Source of the DNA: Vicinamibacteria bacterium
GTDB lineage: Bacteria; Acidobacteriota; Vicinamibacteria; Fen-336
Assembly (NCBI GenBank): GCA_025994075.1
Contig: JAMQGV010000024.1
Coordinates: 1 to 64,000, forward strand
Direction: 5' to 3'
Length of the DNA: 64,000 nt
This document shows positions 1 to 11,047 of the stretch, one piece after another; position 1 is the stretch's first letter, and every line of letters begins with the position of its first letter. Position numbers and translations under genes: made by a program. Below the pieces are notes generated by a model. It made no database searches. It was not told the DNA's origin and saw only the letters and a program-made list of their open reading frames with translations.

Positions 1-375
<375 letters not shown>

Positions 376-511
376 ACGTTTCGACCGGCACGAGGCCAGT
401 CACCCCTTGCGGGGTTGGAGATACATTGGTCCGCAGGCCGAACCTCATCGAATCAAGGTTTCACGCACTGCCTAGTTTTCAAGGAGCCGCGTCCCGTTAG
501 GGGACTCGACC

Positions 512-540
512 AGAGTATCGAACTCGACGATGCGTGTCAA
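512..540 (-). promoter_or_regulatory. rRNA operon promoter (-35 TTGACA, 17-bp spacer, -10 TACTCT)
   Basis: On the minus strand a perfect TTGACA (535-540) is followed after 17 bp by TACTCT (512-517), a near-consensus sigma-70 type promoter. Initiation near 505 gives a leader of about 130 nt before the 16S gene. The leader carries a GTCCC/GGGAC hairpin and a CCTTGAAAACTAGG stretch of the kind often found in rRNA leaders. Confidence 0.85.
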
Positions 541-567
541 GCCCGAAGTTCCGAAACTTCACCGGGC
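541..567 (-). terminator. Hairpin between purN and the rRNA promoter
   Basis: GAAGTT (545-550) pairs with AACTTC (555-560) around a CCGA loop, extended by outer GCCC/GGGC pairs. It lies 90 nt past the purN stop and ends directly against the -35 box of the rRNA promoter. Only two T residues follow it on the minus strand, so it is a weak intrinsic terminator or an insulator rather than a classical one. Confidence 0.45.
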
Positions 568-655
568 GTCGTACGTTGGGGAGGACCGACCGGAAGGACC
601 GTCTTTCCCGAAACGACCCGGCGAGGGATGAATATAGGCCGCGAGGGTCCCGGTG

Positions 656-1267
656 TCAAGGCGCGGGGGCAAAAAAGATCACGCGGCGTCCCTCGACCCG
701 CCAGGCGCCCTCGACCAGGCGCGCCACGGCCTGCGGGTACACCTCGTGTTCGGCAGCCAGGATGCGGGCGGAGAGAGATTCGACGGTGTCGTCGTCTGCC
801 ACGGGCACGGCACGCTGCGCCACGATCGGGCCGGAGTCGAGGCCCGCGTCCACGAGGTGGACCGTGACCCCGCTGACCCGGGCTCCGTACTCGAGCGCCT
901 GGCGCTGGGCGTCGCGGCCCGGGAAGGCGGGCAGCAGCGAGGGGTGCACGTTGACGACCCGGTGGCGGCGGGCCTCCACGAAGGCGGGGCCGAGCAGCCG
1001 CATGTATCCGGCGAGGCAGACGAGCTCGGCGCCGTGGGCGCGCAGCGCGGCATCCAGGTCGGCGTCGTGCTGCTCGCGGGAGCGGCCGCGATGATCGAAG
1101 AAGGCCGTGGCGAGGCCCGCCTCGCGGGCGGCCAGCAGCCCCGGGGCGTCTTCCACGTTCGAGATCACGACCGCGATCTCGGCGCGCAGCCGCCCGCCGC
1201 GAGTGGCTGCGAGGAGCGCCCTGAAGTTGCTGCCCCGGCCGGAGAGCAGCACGCCGAGGCGCTTCAC
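656..1267 (-). CDS. purN: Phosphoribosylglycinamide formyltransferase
   Basis: Transfers a formyl group from 10-formyl-tetrahydrofolate to GAR in de novo purine synthesis. The 203-residue protein has the usual family length, the SGRGSNF phosphate loop at residues 9-15, and the catalytic triad at N106 and H108 (NVHPSLLP) and D144 (DAGLDSG), the same numbering as the E. coli enzyme. The GTG start overlaps the purM stop as GTGA, so the gene is translationally coupled to purM; a longer reading frame upstream is only purM in another phase. Confidence 0.97.
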   Translation of the reverse strand: MKRLGVLLSGRGSNFRALLAATRGGRLRAEIAVVISNVEDAPGLLAAREAGLATAFFDHRGRSREQHDADLDAALRAHGAELVCLAGYMRLLGPAFVEARRHRVVNVHPSLLPAFPGRDAQRQALEYGARVSGVTVHLVDAGLDSGPIVAQRAVPVADDDTVESLSARILAAEHEVYPQAVARLVEGAWRVEGRRVIFFAPAP

Positions 1268-2283
1268 TCGAGCCGCACCCCTTCGCCCTCGACCACCTGG
1301 CCGATCACGTGGCTCGCCTCGCCGCGTCGCTCGAGCGAGTGCTCGACCGCGTGCAGGTCGGTCGGGGCGACGATCGCGATCATGCCGATGCCCATGTTGA
1401 ACGTGCGGTACATCTCGGCCTCGGGCACCGCGCCCAGCTTCTCGATCAGGCGGAACAGCGGCGGCACCGTCCACGCCGACGTGCGGATCCGCACCCCGAG
1501 GCCCGCCGGCAGCACCCGCGGAATGTTGCCGGGGAAGCCGCCGCCGGTGATGTGGACGAGGCCGCGCAGCAGCCCGCGCTCGACCAGCGGCTCGAGGGCC
1601 GCGAGATACGAGCGGTGCGGCGCGAGCAGCGCGTCGCCCACCGTGGTGCCGAGCTCGGCCACTTGCGTGTCGACGCGCAGGCCGCCGGCCTCGAGCAGCG
1701 CCTTGCGGGCGAGCGAGTAGCCGTTCGTGTGCAGCCCGGCCGAGGGCAGGCCCACGAGCACGTCCCCCGGCCGGATCCCCTCGCCGGTGATCGCCCGCTC
1801 GCGTTCGACGACGCCGACGATGAAACCGGCCAGGTCGTAATCGTCGGGTGCGTAGGTACCGGGCATCTCCGCGGTCTCGCCACCCAGCAGCGGGCAGCCG
1901 AACTCCGCGCAGGCGCGGGCGACGCCGCGGACGACGGCCTCGACCCGGGCGGGGTCGAGTCGGCCGAACGCCACGTAGTCCATGAAGAAGAGCGGGGTGG
2001 CACCCTGGACCAGGATGTCGTCGACGCAGTGGGCGACCAGGTCGTAGCCGACCGTGTCGTGGCGGCCGACCAGGCAGGCGATCCGGATCTTGGTGCCGAC
2101 GCCGTCGGCGGAGGCGACCAGCACCGGGTCGCGGTAACGGCCGAAGTCGGGCTTGAACATGCCTCCGAAGGAGCCGATCTGGGTCAGCACCGAGGGGTTG
2201 AACGTGCCCCGTGCGAGTCCCTTGATGCGCTCCTTGGCGTCGTCCGCCCGGTCGATGTCCACGCCCGCGTCGCGGTAGTCCAT
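1264..2283 (-). CDS. purM: Phosphoribosylformylglycinamidine cyclo-ligase (AIR synthetase)
   Basis: Closes the imidazole ring of AIR with ATP, the fifth step of purine synthesis. The 339-residue product shows the PurM/SelD-fold signatures: ASADGVGTKI in the N-terminal half, LGGETAEMPGTY in the middle and ITGGGFPGNIPR in the C-terminal domain. It is the first gene of a purM-purN pair. No Shine-Dalgarno sequence precedes the ATG; a -10-like TAGAAT lies only 9 nt upstream, so the mRNA may be leaderless. Confidence 0.97.
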   Translation of the reverse strand: MDYRDAGVDIDRADDAKERIKGLARGTFNPSVLTQIGSFGGMFKPDFGRYRDPVLVASADGVGTKIRIACLVGRHDTVGYDLVAHCVDDILVQGATPLFFMDYVAFGRLDPARVEAVVRGVARACAEFGCPLLGGETAEMPGTYAPDDYDLAGFIVGVVERERAITGEGIRPGDVLVGLPSAGLHTNGYSLARKALLEAGGLRVDTQVAELGTTVGDALLAPHRSYLAALEPLVERGLLRGLVHITGGGFPGNIPRVLPAGLGVRIRTSAWTVPPLFRLIEKLGAVPEAEMYRTFNMGIGMIAIVAPTDLHAVEHSLERRGEASHVIGQVVEGEGVRLE

Positions 2284-2292
2284 GGCGCGGGG

Positions 2293-2298
2293 ATTCTA
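2293..2298 (-). promoter_or_regulatory. Candidate -10 element for purM (leaderless?)
   Basis: TAGAAT on the minus strand ends 9 nt before the purM ATG. Initiation 6-7 nt downstream would leave about 3 nt of leader. No convincing -35 box was found 17-18 bp upstream, so this call rests on the -10 and on the missing ribosome-binding site. Confidence 0.4.
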
Positions 2299-2334
2299 CG
2301 TCCGGGCGAGGGGTTCCAGCTTAGGATCCGGGAG

Positions 2335-3252
2335 GTGAGCGAAGCCCTGCAGCCCGCCCCGGCCCCGACCGCGTTCGCGGGACTGGAGACAGCGCTCGCC
2401 CGCGAGCGCGAGCGGGTGGACGCGGCGCTGCGCGAGTGGAGCCCGCGGGGCGCCTCGCCGGCGGTGCAGCGCGCGCTCGAGGACAGCCTGTTCGCCCCCG
2501 CCAAGCGGCTGCGCCCCGTGCTGGCGCTGCTGGTGGCGCGGGTGCTGGAGGCCCCGCCGGACCCGGTGCTGCCGGCGGCCTGCGCGCTCGAGATGGTCCA
2601 CACCTCGAGCCTGATCCTCGACGACCTGCCGAGCATGGACGACGCCCGCGAGCGCCGCGGTCGCCCGGCCTGCCACGTCGCCCACGGCGAGTCGACCGCG
2701 CTGCTGGCGGCGTTCGCGCTGCAGGCGCGGGCCTTCGAGATCCTGGCCACGGGCTGGCCCGCGGGCCCCGACGCGGCGGCGCGCGCGGTGCTGGCCCAGG
2801 ACCTCTCGGCGGCGATCGGGCTCGACGGGCTGACCGCCGGCCAGGAGCTGGACCTGGCGATGACCGGCCGCCCCCTCGACTTCACGACCCTGGAGTTCAT
2901 CCACAGCCGCAAGACCGGGGCGCTGTTCACCTGCGCCGCGCGGATCGGGGCGCGGGCCGCCCGCGCGGAAGCGCGCCAGCTCGCGGCGCTCGGCAGCTAC
3001 GCGAAGAACCTCGGCCTGGCGTTCCAGATCGTCGACGACGTGATCGACGCGGCCGGCGACCGCCTTGCGGCCGGCAAGGATGTCGGACAGGATTCGCGCA
3101 AGACGACGTTCGTCTCGTTCGCCGGGGTGGCGGGAGCGATGGCGCTGGCCGCCGAGCTCTCGACCGCCAGCGTCGACGCGCTCGAGGCATTCGGCCCGGG
3201 CGCCGAGCCGCTGCGCGACCTGGCGCGCTACGTCGTCGCACGCAGGAGGTAG
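2335..3252 (+). CDS. ispA: Polyprenyl diphosphate synthase (farnesyl/geranylgeranyl type)
   Basis: Condenses isopentenyl diphosphate with allylic diphosphates to supply quinone, carotenoid or undecaprenyl pathways. The 305-residue protein carries the first Asp-rich motif DDLPSMD at residues 96-102 (the four-residue spacing of bacterial short-chain synthases), GQELDL near 170, and the second motif DDVID at 234-238. The start is set at GTG 2335, just after the divergent purM promoter region. No well-spaced ribosome-binding site is visible; a TAGGAT box 7 nt upstream could make this message leaderless too. Product chain length cannot be read safely from sequence. Confidence 0.9.
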   Translation: MSEALQPAPAPTAFAGLETALARERERVDAALREWSPRGASPAVQRALEDSLFAPAKRLRPVLALLVARVLEAPPDPVLPAACALEMVHTSSLILDDLPSMDDARERRGRPACHVAHGESTALLAAFALQARAFEILATGWPAGPDAAARAVLAQDLSAAIGLDGLTAGQELDLAMTGRPLDFTTLEFIHSRKTGALFTCAARIGARAARAEARQLAALGSYAKNLGLAFQIVDDVIDAAGDRLAAGKDVGQDSRKTTFVSFAGVAGAMALAAELSTASVDALEAFGPGAEPLRDLARYVVARRR

Positions 3253-3258
3253 AACAGA

Positions 3259-3429
3259 GTGGCCCGCCCCCCCGAAGAAGGCTCCGAGCGCTGCCCGGAG
3301 TGCGAGTCCGACCTCGAGCTCGACGGCTACGAGCTCGACGTCGGCGAGACGATCAACTGCCCCGAGTGCTCGATCGAGCTGCGGATCGTGTCGGAGAACC
3401 CGACCCGGGTCGTGCTGGCCGAGGAGTAG
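3259..3429 (+). CDS. LysW-like small zinc-ribbon protein
   Basis: A 56-residue acidic protein with two CPEC zinc knuckles (C12/C15 and C34/C37) and about a third Asp+Glu, matching the layout of LysW, the amino-group carrier protein of the alternative lysine/arginine route in Thermus and archaea. It ends in LAEE; carrier LysW proteins end in EDWGE, whose terminal Glu carries the substrate, so a carrier role is possible but unproven. A strong AGGAGG (3243-3248) inside the end of ispA sits 10 nt before the GTG start. No lysX/argX ligase gene lies nearby. The ORF is too short for most length cut-offs but has clear coding bias. Confidence 0.8.
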   Translation: MARPPEEGSERCPECESDLELDGYELDVGETINCPECSIELRIVSENPTRVVLAEE

Positions 3430-3438
3430 CGCCCCGCG

Positions 3439-3780
3439 TCAGCTCTCGAAGTGGGCCAGCGCCTCGGCCTCGGTCGGGTAGAGTTCGAAGATCGGCAGCA
3501 GGCGCGCCGTGAACAACGTCTGCTGCACGCGCTCGCCGGCCTGCAGCAGCTTGAGGCTGGCCCCGAAGCGCCGGGCCGTGCGCAGCCCCGCCACCAGCTC
3601 GCCGACGCCGGCACTGTCGATGAAGGACACCTCCGACAGGTTGAGCAGGATCTTGCGGCGGTTCTCCGCCAGCAGCTCGTCGATCGTGTCGCGCAGGATC
3701 TGGTCGCCCAGGCCCAGCGTGAGCTTGCCCTTGAGGTCGACGATCACGACGTCCCCGGACTGACGCAGCTCGACGTGCAA
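3439..3780 (-). CDS. STAS-domain anti-sigma factor antagonist
   Basis: A 113-residue single-domain STAS protein of the SpoIIAA/RsbV type. The phosphorylatable serine is S56 in FIDSAGVGEL, the normal site for a SpoIIAB/RsbW-like kinase, so it probably works by partner switching. The TTG start follows AAGGAGGAG at a 4-6 nt distance, which fixes it. No kinase, phosphatase or sigma-factor gene is adjacent; the gene sits alone between convergent lysW-like and the ppiD gene upstream. Confidence 0.93.
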   Translation of the reverse strand: MHVELRQSGDVVIVDLKGKLTLGLGDQILRDTIDELLAENRRKILLNLSEVSFIDSAGVGELVAGLRTARRFGASLKLLQAGERVQQTLFTARLLPIFELYPTEAEALAHFES

Positions 3781-3820
3781 GGGTCTCCTCCTTGTCGGGC
3801 TCCCGCGGGAGCCCTGGGTC

Positions 3821-5740
3821 CTAGCCGACGAGCCGGCGATAGGCCTCGGTGTCGCGGGTGATCGGGTGGCGCTCGCGCGCCTGGCGCAGGAACGCCTCGA
3901 AGAGCTGCTCGCGGCGGGCCCGGATCAGCGCGGCCCGGATCGCACCCTTCTGGGCGTCGAAGCTCTGGCCTTCGGCCACCTTGCGCTCGAGCAGCCGCAG
4001 CACGACGTAGCCACTGCTGGTGCGCACGGGCTCGGACAGCGCCTCGGGCGCCAAGTCGAGCAGGACCTGCTCCAGCGCGTCGCTGTTGCCGGCGTCGGGC
4101 AGCGGCTGACCGGGAGCCAGCGGGGCCGGCGTCTCCTTGCGGGTCAGGCTCAGGGCGACGGCCGCCTTCGCGAGACCTTCGGTGACGGCCCGCGCGCGCA
4201 GTGCCGCGGCGCGCTCCGCAGCCAGCTCCAGGGCGCGGCGCTCGACGAGGTCGGCGCGCACGCGGTCGCGCACCTCGCCCAGCTCGGGCAGCCGCGAGGG
4301 CTGGATCTCGTCGACGCGGATGAAGGCGGCGCCGCGGGCGAGGCCGAACGGCTCGGGATGGACGGCACCCTTGGCCAGCGCGAAGGCACGGGCGGACAGC
4401 AGCGGCGAAGACAAGGGCGGCGGCGCCTCGCCGCGCGCGAAGGCGGCCGACTTCTGGACCGTCAGCCCGGCCGGCCGGCCGGCCTCCTCCAGCGAACGGC
4501 CGCGGCGCAGGTCGGCGGCGATCTGCTCCGCCTGGGCGACCATCCGCTCCTGTGCCTTGCGGGCCAGCAGGCCCTGCTTGACGGCGTCGGCGACGGCGAG
4601 GAGCGGCTGCACGCCCTCCTCGCGGCGCGAGACGAGCTGGATCACGTGGAAGCCGTAGCTGCTGCGGACGAGGTCCGAGACCTGGCCCGGCTCCAGCGCG
4701 AAGGCCGCCGCGTCGAACTCCGGCACCATCGCCCCCCGCGGGAAGCAGCCGAGGTCGCCGCCGCCGGGCGCCGAGCCCTTGTCCTCGGAGACGGCCTTCG
4801 CCACCTCGGCGAAGTCGGCGCCGCCGCGGATGCGGTCGAGCGCGGCCTGGGCACGACGACGGGCCTCGGCCTCGGGGTGGCCCTCGCCCTGCTCGCCGCG
4901 GACCTTGACCAGCACGTGGCGGGCGCAGGCCTGCGGCTCCTGGCGGAAGCGCTCGCGGTTGGCGTTGTACTCGGCCTCGATCTCCGCCTGGGTCGCCGAC
5001 TCGCGGGCGCGCAGCGCCTCGAAGTCGAGATAGAGATAGGACACCACGCGCTGCTCCGGGACGCGGTAGCTCTCCTTCGCGCTCTCGAAGCGCTGCTGGA
5101 CTTCAGCGTCGGTGGGAGCCACGCCCTCGCGCAGCGGCGCGGCGTCGACCGCGACGTACTCGACCCGCACCGTCTCGCTGCGTCGGCGGTACTCGCGTCG
5201 CGCCTCGTCGTCGGAGACCGCGACCGCAGCCGTCACCGCCGACTGCAGCCGCTGGCGCATCAGGCTCGCGCGCAGCGAGCGCTCGACGTCCTGCAGGCGC
5301 AGGCCCTGGGCCTCGATCAGGCGCCGCAGCTCGTCGCCGCCGATGAAGCGGCCGTCGCGCTGGAACTGGGGGTCGTCGACGATCGCCTTCTGCAGGGCCT
5401 GGTCGTCGACCGTGAGGCCGAGGCGCTCCGCCTCCAGCTCGACGAGGCGCTGCTCGACGAGGCCATCGAACACCTGCTCCTCGATCCCGAGCTGCTGCAG
5501 CGCGGCGCCGTCGAGCCGGCCCTGGTACAGGGAGCGGTAGAACTCGAGGCGATCACGATACGCCGCCTGGAACTCGGCCAGCGTGATCTTGCGATCGCCC
5601 ACCGAGCCGAGAGCCGCGCCGCCGCCCGCCTGGCTCGCGTCCTGGAAGGCCGGGATGTAGAGGATGATGAATGCGGCGATCACGAGCCACAGGAAGACGT
5701 AGAGCCACCGGCGGTGCCGGCGCATGAACGAAAGGGCCAT
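3821..5740 (-). CDS. ppiD: PpiD-like membrane-anchored peptidyl-prolyl isomerase/chaperone
   Basis: Periplasmic folding factor for outer-membrane and secreted proteins. The 639-residue protein has one N-terminal membrane anchor (about residues 11-30), a SurA_N-type chaperone region, and a parvulin domain around residues 265-370 with the typical GGDLGCFPRG and YGFHVIQL signatures, followed by a second, degenerate parvulin-like and helical tail. Length and layout match E. coli PpiD (623 aa). An ATG at codon 6 is an alternative start. Divergent from the FecR gene. Confidence 0.93.
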   Translation of the reverse strand: MALSFMRRHRRWLYVFLWLVIAAFIILYIPAFQDASQAGGGAALGSVGDRKITLAEFQAAYRDRLEFYRSLYQGRLDGAALQQLGIEEQVFDGLVEQRLVELEAERLGLTVDDQALQKAIVDDPQFQRDGRFIGGDELRRLIEAQGLRLQDVERSLRASLMRQRLQSAVTAAVAVSDDEARREYRRRSETVRVEYVAVDAAPLREGVAPTDAEVQQRFESAKESYRVPEQRVVSYLYLDFEALRARESATQAEIEAEYNANRERFRQEPQACARHVLVKVRGEQGEGHPEAEARRRAQAALDRIRGGADFAEVAKAVSEDKGSAPGGGDLGCFPRGAMVPEFDAAAFALEPGQVSDLVRSSYGFHVIQLVSRREEGVQPLLAVADAVKQGLLARKAQERMVAQAEQIAADLRRGRSLEEAGRPAGLTVQKSAAFARGEAPPPLSSPLLSARAFALAKGAVHPEPFGLARGAAFIRVDEIQPSRLPELGEVRDRVRADLVERRALELAAERAAALRARAVTEGLAKAAVALSLTRKETPAPLAPGQPLPDAGNSDALEQVLLDLAPEALSEPVRTSSGYVVLRLLERKVAEGQSFDAQKGAIRAALIRARREQLFEAFLRQARERHPITRDTEAYRRLVG

Positions 5741-5808
5741 CGCTGTCGACCAATCTCCAAGGCGGCGCGCCCGAGGCGGGCGCCCGCTCCAAGTCCCGCG
5801 AAACGAGT

Positions 5809-5837
5809 ACGTTAAACCGTTCGCGCGCCCCCCGCAA
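5809..5837 (-). promoter_or_regulatory. Candidate ppiD promoter (TTGCGG-17-TAACGT)
   Basis: On the minus strand TTGCGG (5832-5837) and TAACGT (5809-5814) are 17 bp apart, about 70 nt before the ppiD start. The fit is moderate and the region is very GC-rich. Confidence 0.4.
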
Positions 5838-5854
5838 CCAGCCCGGCGCGGCGA

Positions 5855-5883
5855 TTGCGTGCGCCGGGGCCGTAACCTATACT
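5855..5883 (+). promoter_or_regulatory. Promoter of the FecR-GGDEF-mre operon (TTGCGT-17-TATACT)
   Basis: TTGCGT (5855-5860) and TATACT (5878-5883) are spaced by 17 bp on the plus strand. Initiation near 5890 gives a leader of about 85 nt to the FecR-domain gene. It is the best rightward promoter found upstream of the cell-shape operon. Confidence 0.7.
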
Positions 5884-5973
5884 GCCGCGGCCCAGGCCAA
5901 TCGGGTTAAGTCTCTCTGGTTGTAGGAACTTGGCGACTTTCGTGTGGGCTCTCCTGGGGCTCGAGAGGCGGCG

Positions 5974-7224
5974 ATGAGCGGACGGACCCCTGGCAGTTCG
6001 ATCGACGAAGATCGCGAGTGGACCACTGTTTCCTACCGCACGATCTATCTGATCGTGGCGGCGGTGGTGCTCGTCGTCGGCGGAGCTCTCGCCTGGCGGT
6101 ACTGGCCGGCGCCGCCGCCGGCGGCTCCGGTGGACGATCAGGCGCTGATCACGGCGCGGTTCACGGCCCTCGAAGGCAACGTCAAGGTCCGGCCGTTCGG
6201 CAAGCTCGAGTGGGCCTCGGCCGATCGAACGATGGTGCTGCACAAGGGCGACCTGGTCCGCACCGGCGCCGGCACGACGGCGGAGGTCACGTTCTTCGAC
6301 GGCACGGTGGTCCATGTGCGGCCGGAGAGCCTGATCAAGATCGAGGAGGCCTTCGACGATCCGGCCACCCGGCGACGCAAGGTCGCCTGGCACATCAACT
6401 CGGGCGAGGTCAACTTCAAGACGGCTGCGCGCCGCGGGGCCAGCGCTGGTTCGGCGGAGATCTCCACGCCGACGGTGCGCGTGACGCAAGGCGAGGCGGC
6501 CACCGGCGGCATCCGCGTCGACGAGACGACCGGCGAGGCGAACCTGCGCCAGTTCAGCGGCCGTGGCAGCGCCGAGACGACGAGCGGCGAGAAGATCGAG
6601 CTGGCCGACAACGAGGCCGTGAAGGTCGACAAGGCCGGCAAGGCGGGACCGAAGATCGCGCTGCCCGATGCGCCGGAGCTGCTGGCCCCGCCGCACCAGG
6701 CGGAGATCGCCTACGCGGACCCGGCGCGCTCGACCACCGCACTCGTGTGGAAGGCGGTGGCGGGCGCCGCCGGCTACAACGTGATGCTCGACTACAGCCC
6801 CTTCTTCAACCGCCCGGTCGTCGACCAGCGCGGCGTGCGCGGCACCAGCGTCGACCTGCGCGGGCTGGAGGCGGGCAAGTACTACTGGCGGGTCTCGGCG
6901 GTCGACGGCGCGGGCAGCGAGGGGCCGTTCTCCAACTTCGGGCGCTTCTCGGTGGCGCGCTCGTCGACCGCCGCCGCCGGGCCGCCGCCGCCGCTCGCGC
7001 TCGATGGCCTGGACGTGCGCGGCTCGATCCTGCAGATCAAGGGCCGCACCGAACCCGGCGCGACGGTGACGGTCAACGGCCAGCGCGTGGACGTGCAGAA
7101 CGACGGCTCGTTCAACGAGTTCGTCACTCTCTCCGACGAGCCCGGCGCCCAGGCCGTCGTGGTGCGGGCCACCGGCGTCGCCGGGGGCGTGCGCGAGGTG
7201 CGGCGTAACGTCGAGGTGAAGTAG
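5974..7224 (+). CDS. Membrane-anchored FecR-domain protein with FN3-like and Ig-like domains
   Basis: A 416-residue single-pass protein: cytoplasmic N-terminus, one membrane segment at about residues 22-42, a FecR domain (about 60-200, including the GDLVRTGAGTTAEVTFFDG stretch), a fibronectin III-like region with the YNVMLDY and YYWRVSAVD signatures, and a C-terminal Ig-like beta-sandwich. FecR domains are periplasmic and either signal to ECF sigma factors or serve as structural modules; no TonB receptor or sigma gene is adjacent, so a structural or envelope-sensing role is inferred. The ATG at 5974 follows GAGAGG; a GTG 30 nt upstream is less likely. First gene before a diguanylate cyclase and mreBCD. 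Confidence 0.88.
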   Translation: MSGRTPGSSIDEDREWTTVSYRTIYLIVAAVVLVVGGALAWRYWPAPPPAAPVDDQALITARFTALEGNVKVRPFGKLEWASADRTMVLHKGDLVRTGAGTTAEVTFFDGTVVHVRPESLIKIEEAFDDPATRRRKVAWHINSGEVNFKTAARRGASAGSAEISTPTVRVTQGEAATGGIRVDETTGEANLRQFSGRGSAETTSGEKIELADNEAVKVDKAGKAGPKIALPDAPELLAPPHQAEIAYADPARSTTALVWKAVAGAAGYNVMLDYSPFFNRPVVDQRGVRGTSVDLRGLEAGKYYWRVSAVDGAGSEGPFSNFGRFSVARSSTAAAGPPPPLALDGLDVRGSILQIKGRTEPGATVTVNGQRVDVQNDGSFNEFVTLSDEPGAQAVVVRATGVAGGVREVRRNVEVK

Positions 7225-7228
7225 CACG

Positions 7229-9672
<2,444 letters not shown>

Positions 9673-9695
9673 GGCGTGGCCGGCACCGGCGCCTC

Positions 9696-10562
9696 ATGAT
9701 CAAGGTCGTCGACACCCGGCGGTCGCTGGCGCTGCTGGCCGTGCTGGTGCTCGGCCACCTGGTCGCGATCAGCCGCCAGGTCGAGGCCGGCGGCGGCGGC
9801 ACGCTGTTCGACCGCGTGCTGCTCGCGGCGCTGTCGCCGCTGTCGTCGGGCACGGCGGCGGTGGTGCGCGGGGTCTCCGACGCCTGGCACGGCTACGTGG
9901 ACCTGCGGGGCGTGCGCGCCGAGAACGCTCGCCTTCGCGAGCAGGTGTCCCATCTCGAACTGCTGCTCCAGCGCAAGCAGGACGCCGTGCGCGAGGCCGA
10001 GCGGCTGCAGGCGTTGCTGGCGCTGCGCGAGGCGCTGCCGCTCTCGACGGTGTCGGCACACGTCGTCTCTCGCGACGGCACCCCGTGGTTCAGCACGCTG
10101 ACGATCGACCGCGGGTCGCGCGACGGGGTCCGGCTCAACGCCCCGGTGCTGAGCTCGACCGGCGTCGTCGGGCGGGTCACAGACGTGGGCCCGGGCGCCG
10201 CGCGGGTGCAGGTGGTGCTCGACGTCAACGCCGGCGTCGGCGCGCTGATCGAGCGATCGCGCGTCTCCGGCGTGGCCTCGGGGCTCGTGCGTTCCGCCGA
10301 GGCCGGCCGCTTCGACCTGCGCCTCAAGTACGTGCCGGCGCTGGCCGACGTCGCGGTCGGCGACGTGGTGGTGACCTCCGGCCTCGACCGCATCTTCCCG
10401 CGCGGGCTGGTGATCGGCCGCGTCACCGCCGTCGGGCCGGGCTCCGGCCTGTTCAAGGAGGTCGCGCTGGCGCCGGCGGCCCGCTTCGAGAGCCTCGAGG
10501 AGGTGCTGGTCGCGACCGGTGAGCGGCCGGCGCCACCCGTCTTCGAGGAGGGCGTGCGGTGA
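9696..10562 (+). CDS. mreC: Rod shape-determining protein MreC
   Basis: Periplasmic scaffold linking MreB filaments to PBP2 and RodA. The 288-residue protein has one N-terminal membrane segment (about 8-25), a coiled coil (about 68-110, ENARLREQVSHLELLL), and the tandem beta-barrel MreC domain with the VVTSGLDRIFPRGLVIG signature. Length is normal for the family. Its stop overlaps the mreD start (GTGA). Confidence 0.95.
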   Translation: MIKVVDTRRSLALLAVLVLGHLVAISRQVEAGGGGTLFDRVLLAALSPLSSGTAAVVRGVSDAWHGYVDLRGVRAENARLREQVSHLELLLQRKQDAVREAERLQALLALREALPLSTVSAHVVSRDGTPWFSTLTIDRGSRDGVRLNAPVLSSTGVVGRVTDVGPGAARVQVVLDVNAGVGALIERSRVSGVASGLVRSAEAGRFDLRLKYVPALADVAVGDVVVTSGLDRIFPRGLVIGRVTAVGPGSGLFKEVALAPAARFESLEEVLVATGERPAPPVFEEGVR

Positions 10563-11047
10563 GCCCGCCGCTGGCCGCCGCCCTCGCGCTGCTGGTCGCG
10601 TTCGTCGCCCAGTCGGCCCTGAGCCTGGTGGGGCCCGCGGCGGCGCGACTCGTCGACCCGCTGCTGGTGGTGGCGGTGGTCGTCGCCCTCGCCCGCGGCG
10701 AGGTGTGGGGCATGCTGGTCGGCGCCGCCGCCGGCTGGATCCTCGACGCCCATTTCGGCGGCACGGTGCTGGGCCTGGCCGGCCTCGCGCGGATGCTGGT
10801 CGGCTTCGTCGTCGGCTTCGCCGCGGCGCGCCTGCTGCTGCTCGGGCCCGGGTCGCGCCTGGCCGTGCTGGCCGCGGCCACCGTGCTCGACGCCCGGGGC
10901 CTGGAGTGGCTGGCCGCCTCGTTCGACGTCGGGGTGCCCACGCTGCCGGCGCTGCCGCTCGCCGGTCGCGCGCTGCTCAACGCCCTGCTCGGCGCCGCGC
11001 TCTACGGCCCGCTCGAGCGTCGCCTGCGCGTGGAGGGCGCGCGGTGA
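10559..11047 (+). CDS. mreD: Rod shape-determining protein MreD
   Basis: A 162-residue very hydrophobic protein with about five membrane spans, in the invariable position after mreC. Sequence conservation in MreD is low, so the call leans on topology, size and context. GTG start overlaps the mreC stop and its own stop overlaps the GTG of mrdA, so mreC, mreD and mrdA are translationally chained. Confidence 0.88.
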   Translation: MSPPLAAALALLVAFVAQSALSLVGPAAARLVDPLLVVAVVVALARGEVWGMLVGAAAGWILDAHFGGTVLGLAGLARMLVGFVVGFAAARLLLLGPGSRLAVLAAATVLDARGLEWLAASFDVGVPTLPALPLAGRALLNALLGAALYGPLERRLRVEGAR

